Of a stretch of DNA of 64,000 nt, positions 8,006 to 17,562 are shown one piece after another. A program made the translations under genes and the position numbers. Within the stretch, counting starts at the first letter, position 1, and each line of letters begins with the position of its first letter. The notes below the pieces were generated by a model. The model ran no database searches. It was not told the origin of the DNA and worked only from the letters and a program-made list of their open reading frames with translations. Source of the stretch: Dyella sp. EPa41 (GTDB lineage: Bacteria > Pseudomonadota > Gammaproteobacteria > Xanthomonadales > Rhodanobacteraceae); assembly GCF_016586165.1 (NCBI RefSeq), contig NZ_BCPR01000010.1, positions 1 through 64,000 of the forward strand. Direction: 5' to 3'.

Positions 8006-9616
8006 TCAATCGCCCGGCGGCGGCGCCAGTCGGTCGAGCAAGGCCGCATTGGCTTCGACGGTCGGCGATGGCATCAGGCCTACCCAGCCATTGGCGAGCC
8101 TGACGGCGTTCTGGGTGCCCTCCGGCGCCGTACCGCGTCCCGCATAGGCCAGCAGCATGCCGTCGGGATGCGCTTTCGCCCAGGTGGAGGGTCGGGTTGC
8201 TTCGGGCAAGGGCGATGGCAACTGCGCGAGGAAGGTGATGACACCCGGGTCGTTGGGGATGCGCGCCACCGGCACGCCCTGCGCCTGCAGCTCGGTCACG
8301 CGACGGGCGACCTCGCGCGCATCCAGCGCGCCCAGCACCTGCAGCCTGATCAGCGGCAGCAGGGCCATCGCCAACGCCAGGGCGACCACCGACGCACGCT
8401 GCTCCACGCGCAGGCCGCGGCTTGCGAGAAAAAAGACGACGGCCGCCAGCAACAGTGCCGCGGCCAGCAGGTAGAGCCACACCACGGTGTGTCGCTGCTG
8501 GATGCCTCGACCGATGGGCTCGGGTCCAAGCATGGCCCAGGCCAGCACCCCGGCGACCAGCGCAACCAGTATCCACATCCGCCGAATATCGAGCAGGGCG
8601 GGCTCGCTTCTCAGCCAGGCGCCCATCAGGACCGCCGCGCCGGGCATCAGCGGCAGCAGGTAATGCAGCTGCTTGCCGCTCACCACGCAAAACGCGATCA
8701 AGGCCGGCACGCACGCGCACAGGCCGAAGCGGGCGGCGCGCGAGCCACGTGAGCCGCGCATCGCGCTCGCCACGCGGCGCCAGCGCAGCAGCAGCGGCCA
8801 GGGCAACAACAGCACGGGGACCCATGGCAGGTACCACCAGAGCGGGCGGTTGTGCGCAAAGCTCTGCACCACCCGACCCGCCGTCTGGCGCAGCAGCAGG
8901 TTGTCGGCATCCGCGGCACTGAGGTGATGGACCGCGGCCCATGCCCAACCCAATACCGGCAGGCCGCCCAACACGGCCACGAGCAACATCGCCAGCAAAC
9001 GGCGCCACGAGGCACGCGGTCCTTCAGCGGACCACCATGGCGCCAGGATGATCGGGCCGGCCAGATGCAGCAGCATCACCGGACCTTTCGCGAGCATGCC
9101 CAGTGCGCTGGCCGCGAACAGCAGCCACAACGCCGCGGGGCGCCCTTCTCCCACGTAATCCACGATGGCGACGAAGCCCAGCAGCACGCACAGGCACAGC
9201 AGCACGTCGAACATCACCACGCCGGCAAACAGCGCCAGGAAGATCAAGCCGAGCAACAGCCACGGCGCCTGCCCCGATGCGTCGGGAGACAGCCGTTTTT
9301 CCAGCCGCTGGCACAAGGCGATGCAGCCAACCCCACAAAGCGCCACGAGCACGCGCGACGACCACAGGGAAACGCCGAGCACGCTCCAGCCGAGGTTCAA
9401 CAACCAGAACAGCAACGGCGGCTTGTCGAAGTAGGGGGCGCCATTGAGATGCAGGGTGACCCAGCTGCCGGTCTGGCGCATCTCCCAGGCGATGCTCAGG
9501 TAGCGCGTTTCATCGATGGGCACGGGCGGCAACACCACCAGCAGTGGCAACAACACGAGCAGCCACAGCGCCGGTGGAATCTTCAACTGACCGTCACGAC
9601 TGACATTGAAATCCAT
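8006..9616 (-). CDS. GT39/PMT-family membrane glycosyltransferase (ArnT-like)
   Basis: Integral membrane glycosyltransferase that would move a sugar from a polyprenyl-phosphate carrier to a lipid or protein on the periplasmic side. It has 536 residues with many TM helices. The first periplasmic loop carries the family's acidic pair in PIDETRYLSIAWEM (D35, E36), followed by YFDKPPLLFWL, as in ArnT. A periplasmic C-terminal part follows the last helices. No arn operon genes accompany it, so aminoarabinose transfer to lipid A is not supported specifically; other glycan transfer is equally possible. It stands alone between the GGDEF gene (convergent) and the RND operon. Confidence 0.85.
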   Translation of the reverse strand: MDFNVSRDGQLKIPPALWLLVLLPLLVVLPPVPIDETRYLSIAWEMRQTGSWVTLHLNGAPYFDKPPLLFWLLNLGWSVLGVSLWSSRVLVALCGVGCIALCQRLEKRLSPDASGQAPWLLLGLIFLALFAGVVMFDVLLCLCVLLGFVAIVDYVGEGRPAALWLLFAASALGMLAKGPVMLLHLAGPIILAPWWSAEGPRASWRRLLAMLLVAVLGGLPVLGWAWAAVHHLSAADADNLLLRQTAGRVVQSFAHNRPLWWYLPWVPVLLLPWPLLLRWRRVASAMRGSRGSRAARFGLCACVPALIAFCVVSGKQLHYLLPLMPGAAVLMGAWLRSEPALLDIRRMWILVALVAGVLAWAMLGPEPIGRGIQQRHTVVWLYLLAAALLLAAVVFFLASRGLRVEQRASVVALALAMALLPLIRLQVLGALDAREVARRVTELQAQGVPVARIPNDPGVITFLAQLPSPLPEATRPSTWAKAHPDGMLLAYAGRGTAPEGTQNAVRLANGWVGLMPSPTVEANAALLDRLAPPPGD

Positions 9617-9729
9617 GCCATCAATCTTGCGTAGCGTCGCTTACGGGATTCTTAGGGGCATGTGTCATTCCTTGCCGCCTCGGGCGTGGCCCGGGGCGGC
9701 AAGGCGATGGCGGTCATGTCCTCGCCCCT

Positions 9730-12700
9730 TTACGGAAGCGCCTTTGTCACACGGCCCTCATCAGGTCGATGTGAACGGCGCGCGGCAAGGCCGATCAAGG
9801 TAGGCAGCACCAGCAGCACCAACGGGTACTGCAACGTGAGGCCCGCGATGATGGCGATGGCCAGCGGCTGCTGGATGCCCGCCCCCGCGCCCAGCGCGAG
9901 CGCCAACGGCAACAGGGTGAGGATGGCCGCCAGCGTGGTCATGGTGATCGGGCGCAGGCGATCGCGGCTCGCCGTGCGCAAGGCTTCGTGCGGCGGCAGG
10001 GTACGCGCAAGCGTCACGTACTCGGACACATAGAAGATGGCCATTTCCGTGCCCATGCCGATGATCATGGTCATGCCCATCATCGCGGTGATGTTGAGGT
10101 CGACCCCGCACAGCCACAGCGCGATGAACACCGCCGTGGCCGAGAACAGCGAACACGCCATCACGATGACCGCGAGCCCGGGCCTGCCGTAAAGGAACAG
10201 CAGCAGCACGAACTCCGCCACCAGCGCCATCAGGAAAACCTTGGTGAGCCCGACGAACGCGATCTGCTGTTGCTGGTACAGGCCGCCGAGTTCATAGCGC
10301 ATGTCGGCATCGAGCATGCCGGGCTTCGCCAGCAGCTGCTTCACGTCCGCCACGGCGGCGCCCATGCCCCGCCCCTCGATGCGCGCGGTGACGGCAACCA
10401 TCTGCTGCAGGTTCTCGCGCGAGATCTGCGGCTGGCCATTTTCCGTCGCGATCGTCGCCACCCGGCTGAGCGGAAACACATGGCCGTCCGGCGCGCGGAT
10501 GGGCAGCGCGAGCAACTGCGGCTCCCGCCATTGCATGGCATCGGGCATGCGCACGCGCACCCCCACGCTCTTGGTCGCCTGCGGAATCTGCGTGGCGATG
10601 ACGCCGGTGAGTGCGCTGTCCACGGCCTGCGTGACGGCGCCCACCGTCATGCCCTCGACCATCGCCTTGTCGCCATCGACCTGCACCTTCAGTGCGTCGC
10701 CGGCAAGTTGCACGCCATCCTTGATCTCCACCACGCCCGGGATATCGGCCAGGGCCTTGGCGATCTTCTGCGCCTGCGGCACCAGCTGCGCAGGGTCGAC
10801 GGCGTACAGCTTGATCTCGATGGGCTGCGGCACCGCGGTGAGATCGCCGATGAGGTCTTCCATCAGCTGCGCCAGTTCCACCTGCACGCCCGGTATGCCG
10901 CTCTCGACCTGCTGGCGCACATCGCTCATCACGTCTTCGGTCGAGCGCGCGTGATCGGGCTTGAGGCGCACGAAGTAGTCACCGTGGTAGGACTGCCCCA
11001 GTTCACCGCCCAGGCCGGTGCCGAGCCGGCGCGAGAACGTGGCCACTTCCGGGGTCTTGCGCAGGATGGCATCGATCTGGCCGATCTGCCGCTCGGTTTC
11101 GGGCAGCGATCGGCCAGGCTTCGCGTAGTAGTCCATCACGAAGCCGCCCTCGTCCGCGTCGGGCATGAAGCCGGTGGCCACGTGCGTGTAGGCGATGCCG
11201 CCGACCAGCAGCAGCGGCACGACGATCGCCAACAGCCAGGCAGGCCGTCGCGCGAGTCCGTCATAAAGCCGCCCATGCCAGCGCGACAGCCACTGGTCAT
11301 GCGTGAAGCCGGGATCGTGCCAGCGCCTGAAATCCACCAGCCAGCGCAGCAGGGGCGGCACCACCCATGCGCTGACCAGCCAGGACACGGTGAGCGCCGC
11401 GGCCATGGTGAGTGACAACGCCTTCGAGAACGAACCCGTCACGCCGCCCAGCAGGCCCAGCGGAATGAACACGATCAGCGTGGCCAGGCTCGAGCCGGTG
11501 AGCGGCGCGAGAAATTCCCGCGCGGCCGGCAAGACGGCCTCCCTGCCGCCGCCCTCCTGCGTGCCGGCACGACGCGCCACGTGCTCCACCATCACGATCA
11601 CGTCGTCGATCACCAGGCCCACGGCGGCCGCGATGCCGCCGAGCGTCATGATGTTGAAGCTCATGCCGAACACCTGCAGCAGCAGCACCGTGACGGCCAG
11701 CGTCAACGGCACCACCACCATGGCGATCAGCGTCACGCGCAGGTTGCGCAGGAACAGCAGCAGCACCGCGGCTGCAAGCAGCAGCCCGATCAGCACCGCA
11801 TCGCGCACGCTGTGCGCGGAATCCACCACCAGGTTGCTCTGGTCGTACCAGTTCTTCAGCTTGACGCCGGCAGGCAGGCGAAACGCCGCCAGTTTCTGGC
11901 GCACGGCGCGGGCGATCTGCACGGCGTTGCCATCGGGCTGCTCGTAGACGTTGAGCAGCACGGCGGGCTTGCCGTCCTCGCTCACCTTGACCCACTGCGG
12001 CACGTAGCCGGCATGGATGTCGGCGACGTCGCCCAGGTGCACCCAGCCGTGCGGGTCGCTCTTCAGCACCACCTTGCGCAAGGCCTCGATGTGCTGCAGC
12101 GAGTGATCGGCCACCACCAGATACAGCTGGTTGCGATCCTGCAGGCGCCCCACGGCTTCCAGCTGGTTGGCGGCGGACAGTGCCGATACCAGATCGTCCA
12201 GCCCCAGGCCGTACTGGGCGAGCTTGCGGGCATCGGCATCCACCTGCAGCTCGGCGGTCTCGCCGCCCTGCACGTCCACGCGCGAAAGACCTTCCACCGA
12301 GGCCAGCAGCGGTACGATCTGGTACTGCGCGAGGTCGCGCAGCGCAACCGGCGACAGCGTGTCCGATTGCAGCGCATAGGAGATGATCGGGAACACCGTG
12401 GGGTCCATGCGCCGCACGTTGTAGGTGGCGCCGGCCGGCAAGCTCGGCAGCACGCGCGCGATCGCCGCGTCCACCTGCAGGGTGGACGCGATCATGTCGC
12501 GCCCCCAGCCGAAGTCGACCGAAATCTGCGCCGATCCGCGCGTGGTATCCGAGCGCACGTTCGCCACGCCGGGCACGGTGCGGATGGCTTCTTCGACGGG
12601 ACGCGTCAGCAACAGCGCCGTCTGGTCGGCGGGACGATCGCCCGCATCGAGGTCGACCACCACGCGGGGAAACGATACCTGCGGGAACAAGCCCACCGGC

Positions 12701-12795
12701 AGGGTGAACGAACTCGCCAGGCCGGCCAGCGCCAACGCAAAAGCCACGATGACGATGGCACGCGCGTGCCTGGCGAGAAACGACGGCATGCTCAT
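9730..12795 (-). CDS. RND-superfamily efflux transporter, inner-membrane pump subunit
   Basis: Proton-driven pump of a tripartite efflux system. At 1021 residues it has normal RND length. TM1 lies near 10-30. The first large periplasmic loop follows (PVGLFPQVSFPRVVVDL), with the central TM bundle from about 335, and the TM4 region reads GGIAAAVGLVIDDVIVMVEH with the adjacent Asp residues that relay protons. The second half repeats the plan and includes GMTMIIGMGTEMAIFYVSEY. Its start overlaps the adaptor stop by 4 nt (ATGA). The sequence does not clearly belong to the drug (HAE) or heavy-metal (HME) branch by eye, so the substrate is open. It is the last gene of the OMF-adaptor-pump operon. 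Confidence 0.92.
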   Translation of the reverse strand: MSMPSFLARHARAIVIVAFALALAGLASSFTLPVGLFPQVSFPRVVVDLDAGDRPADQTALLLTRPVEEAIRTVPGVANVRSDTTRGSAQISVDFGWGRDMIASTLQVDAAIARVLPSLPAGATYNVRRMDPTVFPIISYALQSDTLSPVALRDLAQYQIVPLLASVEGLSRVDVQGGETAELQVDADARKLAQYGLGLDDLVSALSAANQLEAVGRLQDRNQLYLVVADHSLQHIEALRKVVLKSDPHGWVHLGDVADIHAGYVPQWVKVSEDGKPAVLLNVYEQPDGNAVQIARAVRQKLAAFRLPAGVKLKNWYDQSNLVVDSAHSVRDAVLIGLLLAAAVLLLFLRNLRVTLIAMVVVPLTLAVTVLLLQVFGMSFNIMTLGGIAAAVGLVIDDVIVMVEHVARRAGTQEGGGREAVLPAAREFLAPLTGSSLATLIVFIPLGLLGGVTGSFSKALSLTMAAALTVSWLVSAWVVPPLLRWLVDFRRWHDPGFTHDQWLSRWHGRLYDGLARRPAWLLAIVVPLLLVGGIAYTHVATGFMPDADEGGFVMDYYAKPGRSLPETERQIGQIDAILRKTPEVATFSRRLGTGLGGELGQSYHGDYFVRLKPDHARSTEDVMSDVRQQVESGIPGVQVELAQLMEDLIGDLTAVPQPIEIKLYAVDPAQLVPQAQKIAKALADIPGVVEIKDGVQLAGDALKVQVDGDKAMVEGMTVGAVTQAVDSALTGVIATQIPQATKSVGVRVRMPDAMQWREPQLLALPIRAPDGHVFPLSRVATIATENGQPQISRENLQQMVAVTARIEGRGMGAAVADVKQLLAKPGMLDADMRYELGGLYQQQQIAFVGLTKVFLMALVAEFVLLLFLYGRPGLAVIVMACSLFSATAVFIALWLCGVDLNITAMMGMTMIIGMGTEMAIFYVSEYVTLARTLPPHEALRTASRDRLRPITMTTLAAILTLLPLALALGAGAGIQQPLAIAIIAGLTLQYPLVLLVLPTLIGLAARRSHRPDEGRVTKALP

Positions 12796-13838
12796 GGCTT
12801 GGCGTCCGCCCCGGGCGCACGCACCGCCATGCCGTCATCGAGCTGGGTGGCGCCCACGGTCACCAGCGGCCGATGGGCGTCCAGGGCACCACTGACGACG
12901 CTGGCACTGTCGGATTCACCCAGCACTTTCACCGGCACGCGCACGGCCTTGCCGTCGGCCACCTGGAAGACGTAACGGTCCGCTTCGTCGCCCTGCAAGG
13001 CATCGCGCGGCACCAGCCAGCCCTGCCACTGGCCCACCGTGATGTCCGCACGAAAGCTCTCGCCGCTCACCAGGGCGCCATCCGGCACCACCTCCACGTC
13101 CAGCTGGTGCGTGTGCGGGTTCAATGCGCGCGCCACGCGGCGCACGGTGCCGTGCATCGGCCCGGCGGCATCCAGCGGCGTCAGCGTGGCACTGGCGCCC
13201 GACTGCACGCGCCCCATCGCGGAGCGCTCCATGCCTGCCGTCACCACCAGACCATCGCCGCGCTGCAGCGTGAGCAGCGGCGCACCGGGCTGCAACTGAT
13301 CGCCCTGCGACGCATCCACGCTCACCACGGTGCCGTCAAAGGGCGCGGTGACCTCCACGGTGGGCTGGCGCCCCTGCTGCTGCACGAGGGCGTCGAGATT
13401 GGCCTGCGCGTCCTGCAAGGCCTTGTCGGCCTGCTCCTTCTGGTCGCGCGTCGCGAGTTGCTGCGCGAACAGTTCGTCCGTATGCGCACGTGCCGCGGCG
13501 GCGACCTTCTGCGCCGAAAGCGCCTGTTGATAGGCGGCGATGGACGATGGCGAGAGGGCGAAGGTAAGCAGCCGCTGCCCACGCTTCACCGGCAGGCCGG
13601 CCGTCACGTTCCATTGCGCCACATGGCCGGCGGCCTGCACGTTCATGACATGCGTGGCATCGGACGAGGGCCCGGCCGTGCCGTAGGCCACCACCAGCTC
13701 CGGCAGGCTGCCCTGACGCACCGGCACGGTTGTCACGGCGGCGCTGACCGCGGCTTCATCCGGTGCCTCGCCACGCGAACAGGCCGCCAGCATCAGTGCG
13801 GCAAGCGCGGGCATCAACCATGGCTGACGAAACATCAT
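12792..13838 (-). CDS. RND efflux periplasmic adaptor (membrane fusion protein), lipoprotein
   Basis: Connects the pump to the outer-membrane channel. It has 348 residues with an N-terminal lipoprotein signal (MPALAALMLAAC, lipidated Cys about 20). The lipoyl-type half-motifs VMNVQAAGHVAQWNVTAGLPV and VEVTAPFDGTVVSVDASQGDQL flank a helical hairpin (about 95-155, AYQQALSAQKVAAAARAHTDE onward). The beta-barrel and membrane-proximal domains follow. It overlaps both neighbours by 4 nt, so translation is coupled through the operon. Confidence 0.92.
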   Translation of the reverse strand: MMFRQPWLMPALAALMLAACSRGEAPDEAAVSAAVTTVPVRQGSLPELVVAYGTAGPSSDATHVMNVQAAGHVAQWNVTAGLPVKRGQRLLTFALSPSSIAAYQQALSAQKVAAAARAHTDELFAQQLATRDQKEQADKALQDAQANLDALVQQQGRQPTVEVTAPFDGTVVSVDASQGDQLQPGAPLLTLQRGDGLVVTAGMERSAMGRVQSGASATLTPLDAAGPMHGTVRRVARALNPHTHQLDVEVVPDGALVSGESFRADITVGQWQGWLVPRDALQGDEADRYVFQVADGKAVRVPVKVLGESDSASVVSGALDAHRPLVTVGATQLDDGMAVRAPGADAKP

Positions 13839-15220
13839 GGAGCGATCACATCCTGTTCGAGTGAAGTGGGCATGCCGCGGCCGACGAGCAGTTCCACCGC
13901 CGCCTGCTGTTCGAGCATCGTCTGCTCGGTGGCTACCAGCGCGGCCTGGCGATTGAGCGCGGCAACTTCGAGGTCCACGTAGTTGCGCATATCCACCAGC
14001 CCGTCCTGCCAGGCCCGCCTGGCCTGGGCCGCGGCGCGCACGGCATCGTCCTGCGCGGGCACCAGCGCCCGGCGTTGCCGTTGCAGCTGCGCGTATTGGT
14101 CGAGCAGCGCATCCACCTCGTCGCGCGAGGTCGCCATGCGCACCGTGTATTCCTGATGAAGCTGTTCGCGCGTGGCCTTGGCGATGGCCACGTTGCCCTG
14201 GTTGCGGTCGAAGATCGGCAGCGCGAACGACACCGCCGGTCCGCCATTGCGCACGCGGCTGTTGTCCTGCGAGGCGTCGTAACCGATGGACAGCGGCGGG
14301 AATTGCGCGAGCACCGCCGCGCGCAGCGTGGCCTCCTGCGCCCGGTAACCCAACTGCAGGGCAACCAGGTCGGGCCGGCGACGACTGATGCTGTCGGCGT
14401 CCTGGCGAATCGACGCGGCATCGAGATCGGCCGGCGCCAGCGGCGTGGCGAGAGGCACGGCCACCCCGGGTTTCAGTCCCAGCAGGGCGGCGAGTTGTTG
14501 TTGCCGGTCGAGCTGCCGGCGCTGCTGGTCATGCAAGGCCGTGCGCGCATCGGCGGCGGCGGAAAGATCCGAGGCCACCGTCACCCGATCGACGTTGCCT
14601 GCGCCGATCGCATGCGTGATGCGCGCCTCGCGTTGCGTCAGCAGGTCCAGCGCCTGTTGCTGCAGCTCGAGCTGGCGCTGCCCTTCGACGAGATCGATCA
14701 CCAGCAGGCGCGCCTTGCCGATCGTCTGCCATGCTTCCCACAACAGGCTTGCGTCCACTTCGTCGGCGGTCGCCTTGGCGGCCTCGCGTCGCGGCTTGAG
14801 CGTGATCAGCGAGGTGATGTCCTGGGTGATCGAGGCCGTCCACGCCGTGGCGTCGCCGGGGCCCGAGAGCAGGTAGCCGATGCTGCCGCCCACCACCGGA
14901 TTGGGCAGCACGCTGTCCTGCTGCCGCTGTGCCTGTGCCGCCTGGTGACGTGCACGCGCGCTCCTGAGATCCGGATTGTTGAGCAGCGCCAGGCGCTCGA
15001 TCGCATCCGCGCTGAAAGGCTGTGCCGCGGCGTCATAGCCGTGCAGTTGCGCCAGGGATGAAGCCGAGGTCGCCTGTTCCGGCAGCGGCCTGGCCTGGTA
15101 GGTGGCGCAGCCGGCTAGGCAGGCACCGGCCATCAGGGCCATGGCGCGGCCATGAACCTTCAGTAGCGCTGGGGGGAAAGGCAATCGCACCGAGTGTCCG
15201 TACACCGTTGGGGAGTACAC
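13835..15220 (-). CDS. TolC-family outer-membrane efflux factor, lipoprotein
   Basis: Outer-membrane channel of the tripartite system. The translation up to a GTG at 15220 has 461 residues. A lipobox (MALMAGACLAGC) follows, then two repeats of the TolC alpha-barrel domain, with RRRPDLVALQLGYRAQEATLRA marking the second half. The start is uncertain: GTG 15220 and GTG 15190 place a basic region before the lipobox, while ATG 15142 would remove it; none has a strong ribosome site. It is the first gene of the operon and lies 157 bp downstream of the sensor kinase gene. That gap contains CTAA/TTAG half-sites 10 nt apart (CTAACGTTATTGCCTTAG) near the start, a weak candidate operator for the adjacent response regulator. 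Confidence 0.9.
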   Translation of the reverse strand: MYSPTVYGHSVRLPFPPALLKVHGRAMALMAGACLAGCATYQARPLPEQATSASSLAQLHGYDAAAQPFSADAIERLALLNNPDLRSARARHQAAQAQRQQDSVLPNPVVGGSIGYLLSGPGDATAWTASITQDITSLITLKPRREAAKATADEVDASLLWEAWQTIGKARLLVIDLVEGQRQLELQQQALDLLTQREARITHAIGAGNVDRVTVASDLSAAADARTALHDQQRRQLDRQQQLAALLGLKPGVAVPLATPLAPADLDAASIRQDADSISRRRPDLVALQLGYRAQEATLRAAVLAQFPPLSIGYDASQDNSRVRNGGPAVSFALPIFDRNQGNVAIAKATREQLHQEYTVRMATSRDEVDALLDQYAQLQRQRRALVPAQDDAVRAAAQARRAWQDGLVDMRNYVDLEVAALNRQAALVATEQTMLEQQAAVELLVGRGMPTSLEQDVIAP

Positions 15221-15377
15221 ACCCTAACGTTATTGCCTTAGCTTTCTCTTTGCTGTGTGCCGCAAGACATAGGCGGCCCAACGCCCGCCATCGCCTGCCA
15301 GCCTCGCGTGACAGGCCCGGCGAGCGGCAAATACCTGCGATGGGGTACCGCCTCGCGCACGAAGCCCCTGGCAACCT

Positions 15378-16775
15378 TCAGGCCGCCAGGGGCATCCGCA
15401 CGCTCACCCGCAAGCCGCGACCGAACGGCGAATCGAGCAGTTCGATGGAAGCGTCATGCAACTGCGCCGCACGCTGCACGATGGAAAGGCCCAGGCCGTA
15501 GCCATCGCCGCGACTGCCAGCCTCGCGATGAAAGCGCGCGAACACCGCGGCGCGTCGTTCCGGCGGAATGCCTTCGCCGTTGTCGATCACGTCGATCACC
15601 GCCTTGTCCCGCTCGCTGCCCACCGCAAACTGCACGCGGCCGCCGCCCGGCACGTGACGCAAGGCGTTTTCCAGCAGGTTGCGCATGAGCGCCGCGAGCG
15701 CGACCTCGTGGCCATGCACGGGCACCGGCCGGTCCGGAAGTTCCACGTCGAGTTCCACGTCGCTGTCGGCGATCAAGGGCGACAGTTCCTCGATCACCAT
15801 TCTCGCCACCGCGGAAAGGTCGACGACGCTGCGCTCGCCATCGCGGAAGCTGGCCTCCAGGCGGGCCAGCGACAACAGTTGCTCCACGCGCCGGGCCAGC
15901 GCCGCAAGGCTTTCACGCGCGCTCGCGAGCGCCACGTCCGCCTCGTGCGTGTCACGCGTGGCCTCGGCGTTTTCCAGGTTGATCATGGTGGAGGCGAGCG
16001 GCGTGCGCAGCTCATGCGCCACATCCGCGCTGAAACGGCGCTCGCGCTCGAGGGCCTCCTCGAGCAGGCCCAGCTGGGCGTTGAGCGCCGCCAGTACCGG
16101 CTCGAGCTCGCGCGGCGCATCGGCCAGCGCCAGCGTCTCGTGGCTGCCGGGCTTGCGCGTAGCCAGCAGCGAGGCCAGCGCATCCAGCGGCCGCAGGCCG
16201 CGCCGTACTGCCCAGCCCACCAGCAAGGCGAGCACGGGCAGGCCGATCATGGGCGGCAGCACGTATTCCATCCATAGCGCATTGGCGATGTCGCGACGGC
16301 TGTCATAACGTTCGGCGGCGCGAATGGTCACGCCTTCGGGTGTCGCCGGCAGGGTGAACAGGCGCCAGCGGTAGCGACCCAGCTCCACGTCCTCATAGCC
16401 GACATCGCTCAAGGTGGGCGGCGGCAGGTCCGCGATATTGCCCGTGACCATCAACAGGCGGCCCTGCATGTCGAACACCTGGAAGCCCACTTCGGATTCG
16501 TAGGTCTGTTCGTGCAGCGCCCGTTCCTGCGTGGACTTGGCTTCGATCGGCACCACCACGCCGCCCTCGCCCGCCTTGCGCCGGATGGTCTCGAGGCCGA
16601 CGTTGCCGATCATCGTCTGCAGCGTGCGCGCCGATTGCGCGAGTCGTCCATCCGACAGTTCGCCCACCTCCTGCGTGGTGCGCTTGATGCTGAAGACACC
16701 CAGGGGAAGCAACACCAGGGCGATCACACCCAGGATCAACCAGCGCAGGCGGGAACGCAGGCTGCCGGGCTTCAC
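15378..16775 (-). CDS. Two-component sensor histidine kinase (PmrB/QseC type)
   Basis: 465 residues: TM1 about 12-29, a periplasmic sensor region of about 140 residues, TM2 about 170-190, a HAMP-like linker, H-box FSADVAHELRTPL with phospho-acceptor H254, N-box (NLLENALRHV), DNGEGIPPE and GDGYGLGLSIV in the ATPase domain. It overlaps the response regulator by 4 nt, so the two form one unit. The RND efflux operon follows on the same strand, which makes it the likely target of the pair. Confidence 0.93.
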   Translation of the reverse strand: MKPGSLRSRLRWLILGVIALVLLPLGVFSIKRTTQEVGELSDGRLAQSARTLQTMIGNVGLETIRRKAGEGGVVVPIEAKSTQERALHEQTYESEVGFQVFDMQGRLLMVTGNIADLPPPTLSDVGYEDVELGRYRWRLFTLPATPEGVTIRAAERYDSRRDIANALWMEYVLPPMIGLPVLALLVGWAVRRGLRPLDALASLLATRKPGSHETLALADAPRELEPVLAALNAQLGLLEEALERERRFSADVAHELRTPLASTMINLENAEATRDTHEADVALASARESLAALARRVEQLLSLARLEASFRDGERSVVDLSAVARMVIEELSPLIADSDVELDVELPDRPVPVHGHEVALAALMRNLLENALRHVPGGGRVQFAVGSERDKAVIDVIDNGEGIPPERRAAVFARFHREAGSRGDGYGLGLSIVQRAAQLHDASIELLDSPFGRGLRVSVRMPLAA

Positions 16776-17437
16776 TTCGGATCCCGCGGAACCATGTAGC
16801 CGAAGCCGCGCACGTTGCGGATGGCTTCGAAGCTGAGCTTGCGGCGCAGCGAGTGCACCAGCACCTCCAGCGCATTGTTGCCGACCACGTGGTCCAGCCC
16901 GTACAAGGAGTTTTCCAGGCTCTCGCGGCGCACGAGCTTGCCGGCGTTTTCCATCAGCGCCTGCAGCAGCGCGAACTCGCGGCGCGTGAGGTCCACCGGC
17001 TTGCCGCGGAACACCACCTCGGACGTGCCGACGTCCAGGCTCAGCGCACCGGCGTCGATGCGGTTCACCGCCATCCCGCGCATGCGCCGGCTGAGCGAAC
17101 GGATGCGCGCGGCCAGTTCGTCCACATGGAAGGGCTTGGTGAGGTAGTCGTCGGCGCCCGCGTCCAATCCATCCACGCGGGCGGACACGCCGTCACGCGC
17201 CGTCATCACCAGCACCGGCGTGTCGACATGCGCGCGGCGCGCCTCCACCAGCACGTCGATGCCGTCGCGGCCCGGCAGGCCGAGGTCCAGCAGGATCAGG
17301 TCCGCCGAGCGATCGCGTATCGCGTTCATCGCCGAACGGCCGTCGCGCAGCCACGACACCGTGTAACTCAGGCGCTCCAGCGTCCGCTGGATGGCGGCGC
17401 CAAGCTGCGCGTCGTCTTCGACCAGGAGAATGTGCAC
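16772..17437 (-). CDS. OmpR/PhoB-family response regulator
   Basis: 221 residues from a GTG at 17437 (VHILLVEDDAQLG, GGAG 10 nt upstream). An in-frame start at 17476 would add 13 residues that do not fit the receiver fold. Receiver domain 1-115 has phospho-acceptor D51 in LILLDLGLPG and the switch lysine in DDYLTKPF. The winged-helix DNA-binding domain occupies about 125-221 and ends in IRNVRGFGYMV. First gene of the RR-HK unit upstream of the RND operon. Confidence 0.94.
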   Translation of the reverse strand: MHILLVEDDAQLGAAIQRTLERLSYTVSWLRDGRSAMNAIRDRSADLILLDLGLPGRDGIDVLVEARRAHVDTPVLVMTARDGVSARVDGLDAGADDYLTKPFHVDELAARIRSLSRRMRGMAVNRIDAGALSLDVGTSEVVFRGKPVDLTRREFALLQALMENAGKLVRRESLENSLYGLDHVVGNNALEVLVHSLRRKLSFEAIRNVRGFGYMVPRDPK

Positions 17438-17562
17438 GAGCCGTTGGCTCCCGTTGGCAGCGCGGACAGCGCCCATTATGCGGGAGGCGACTCATGAATG
17501 ACCAAAACACCGCCTCCCGCCCGCGCCGGAGGCAATGGACGGGAAGCGACGGCACCGTGGCC

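Noticed and set aside
8006-9616. Specific call as ArnT (polymyxin resistance)
   Set aside because: Only the general GT39 features are visible and no arn operon genes accompany it.
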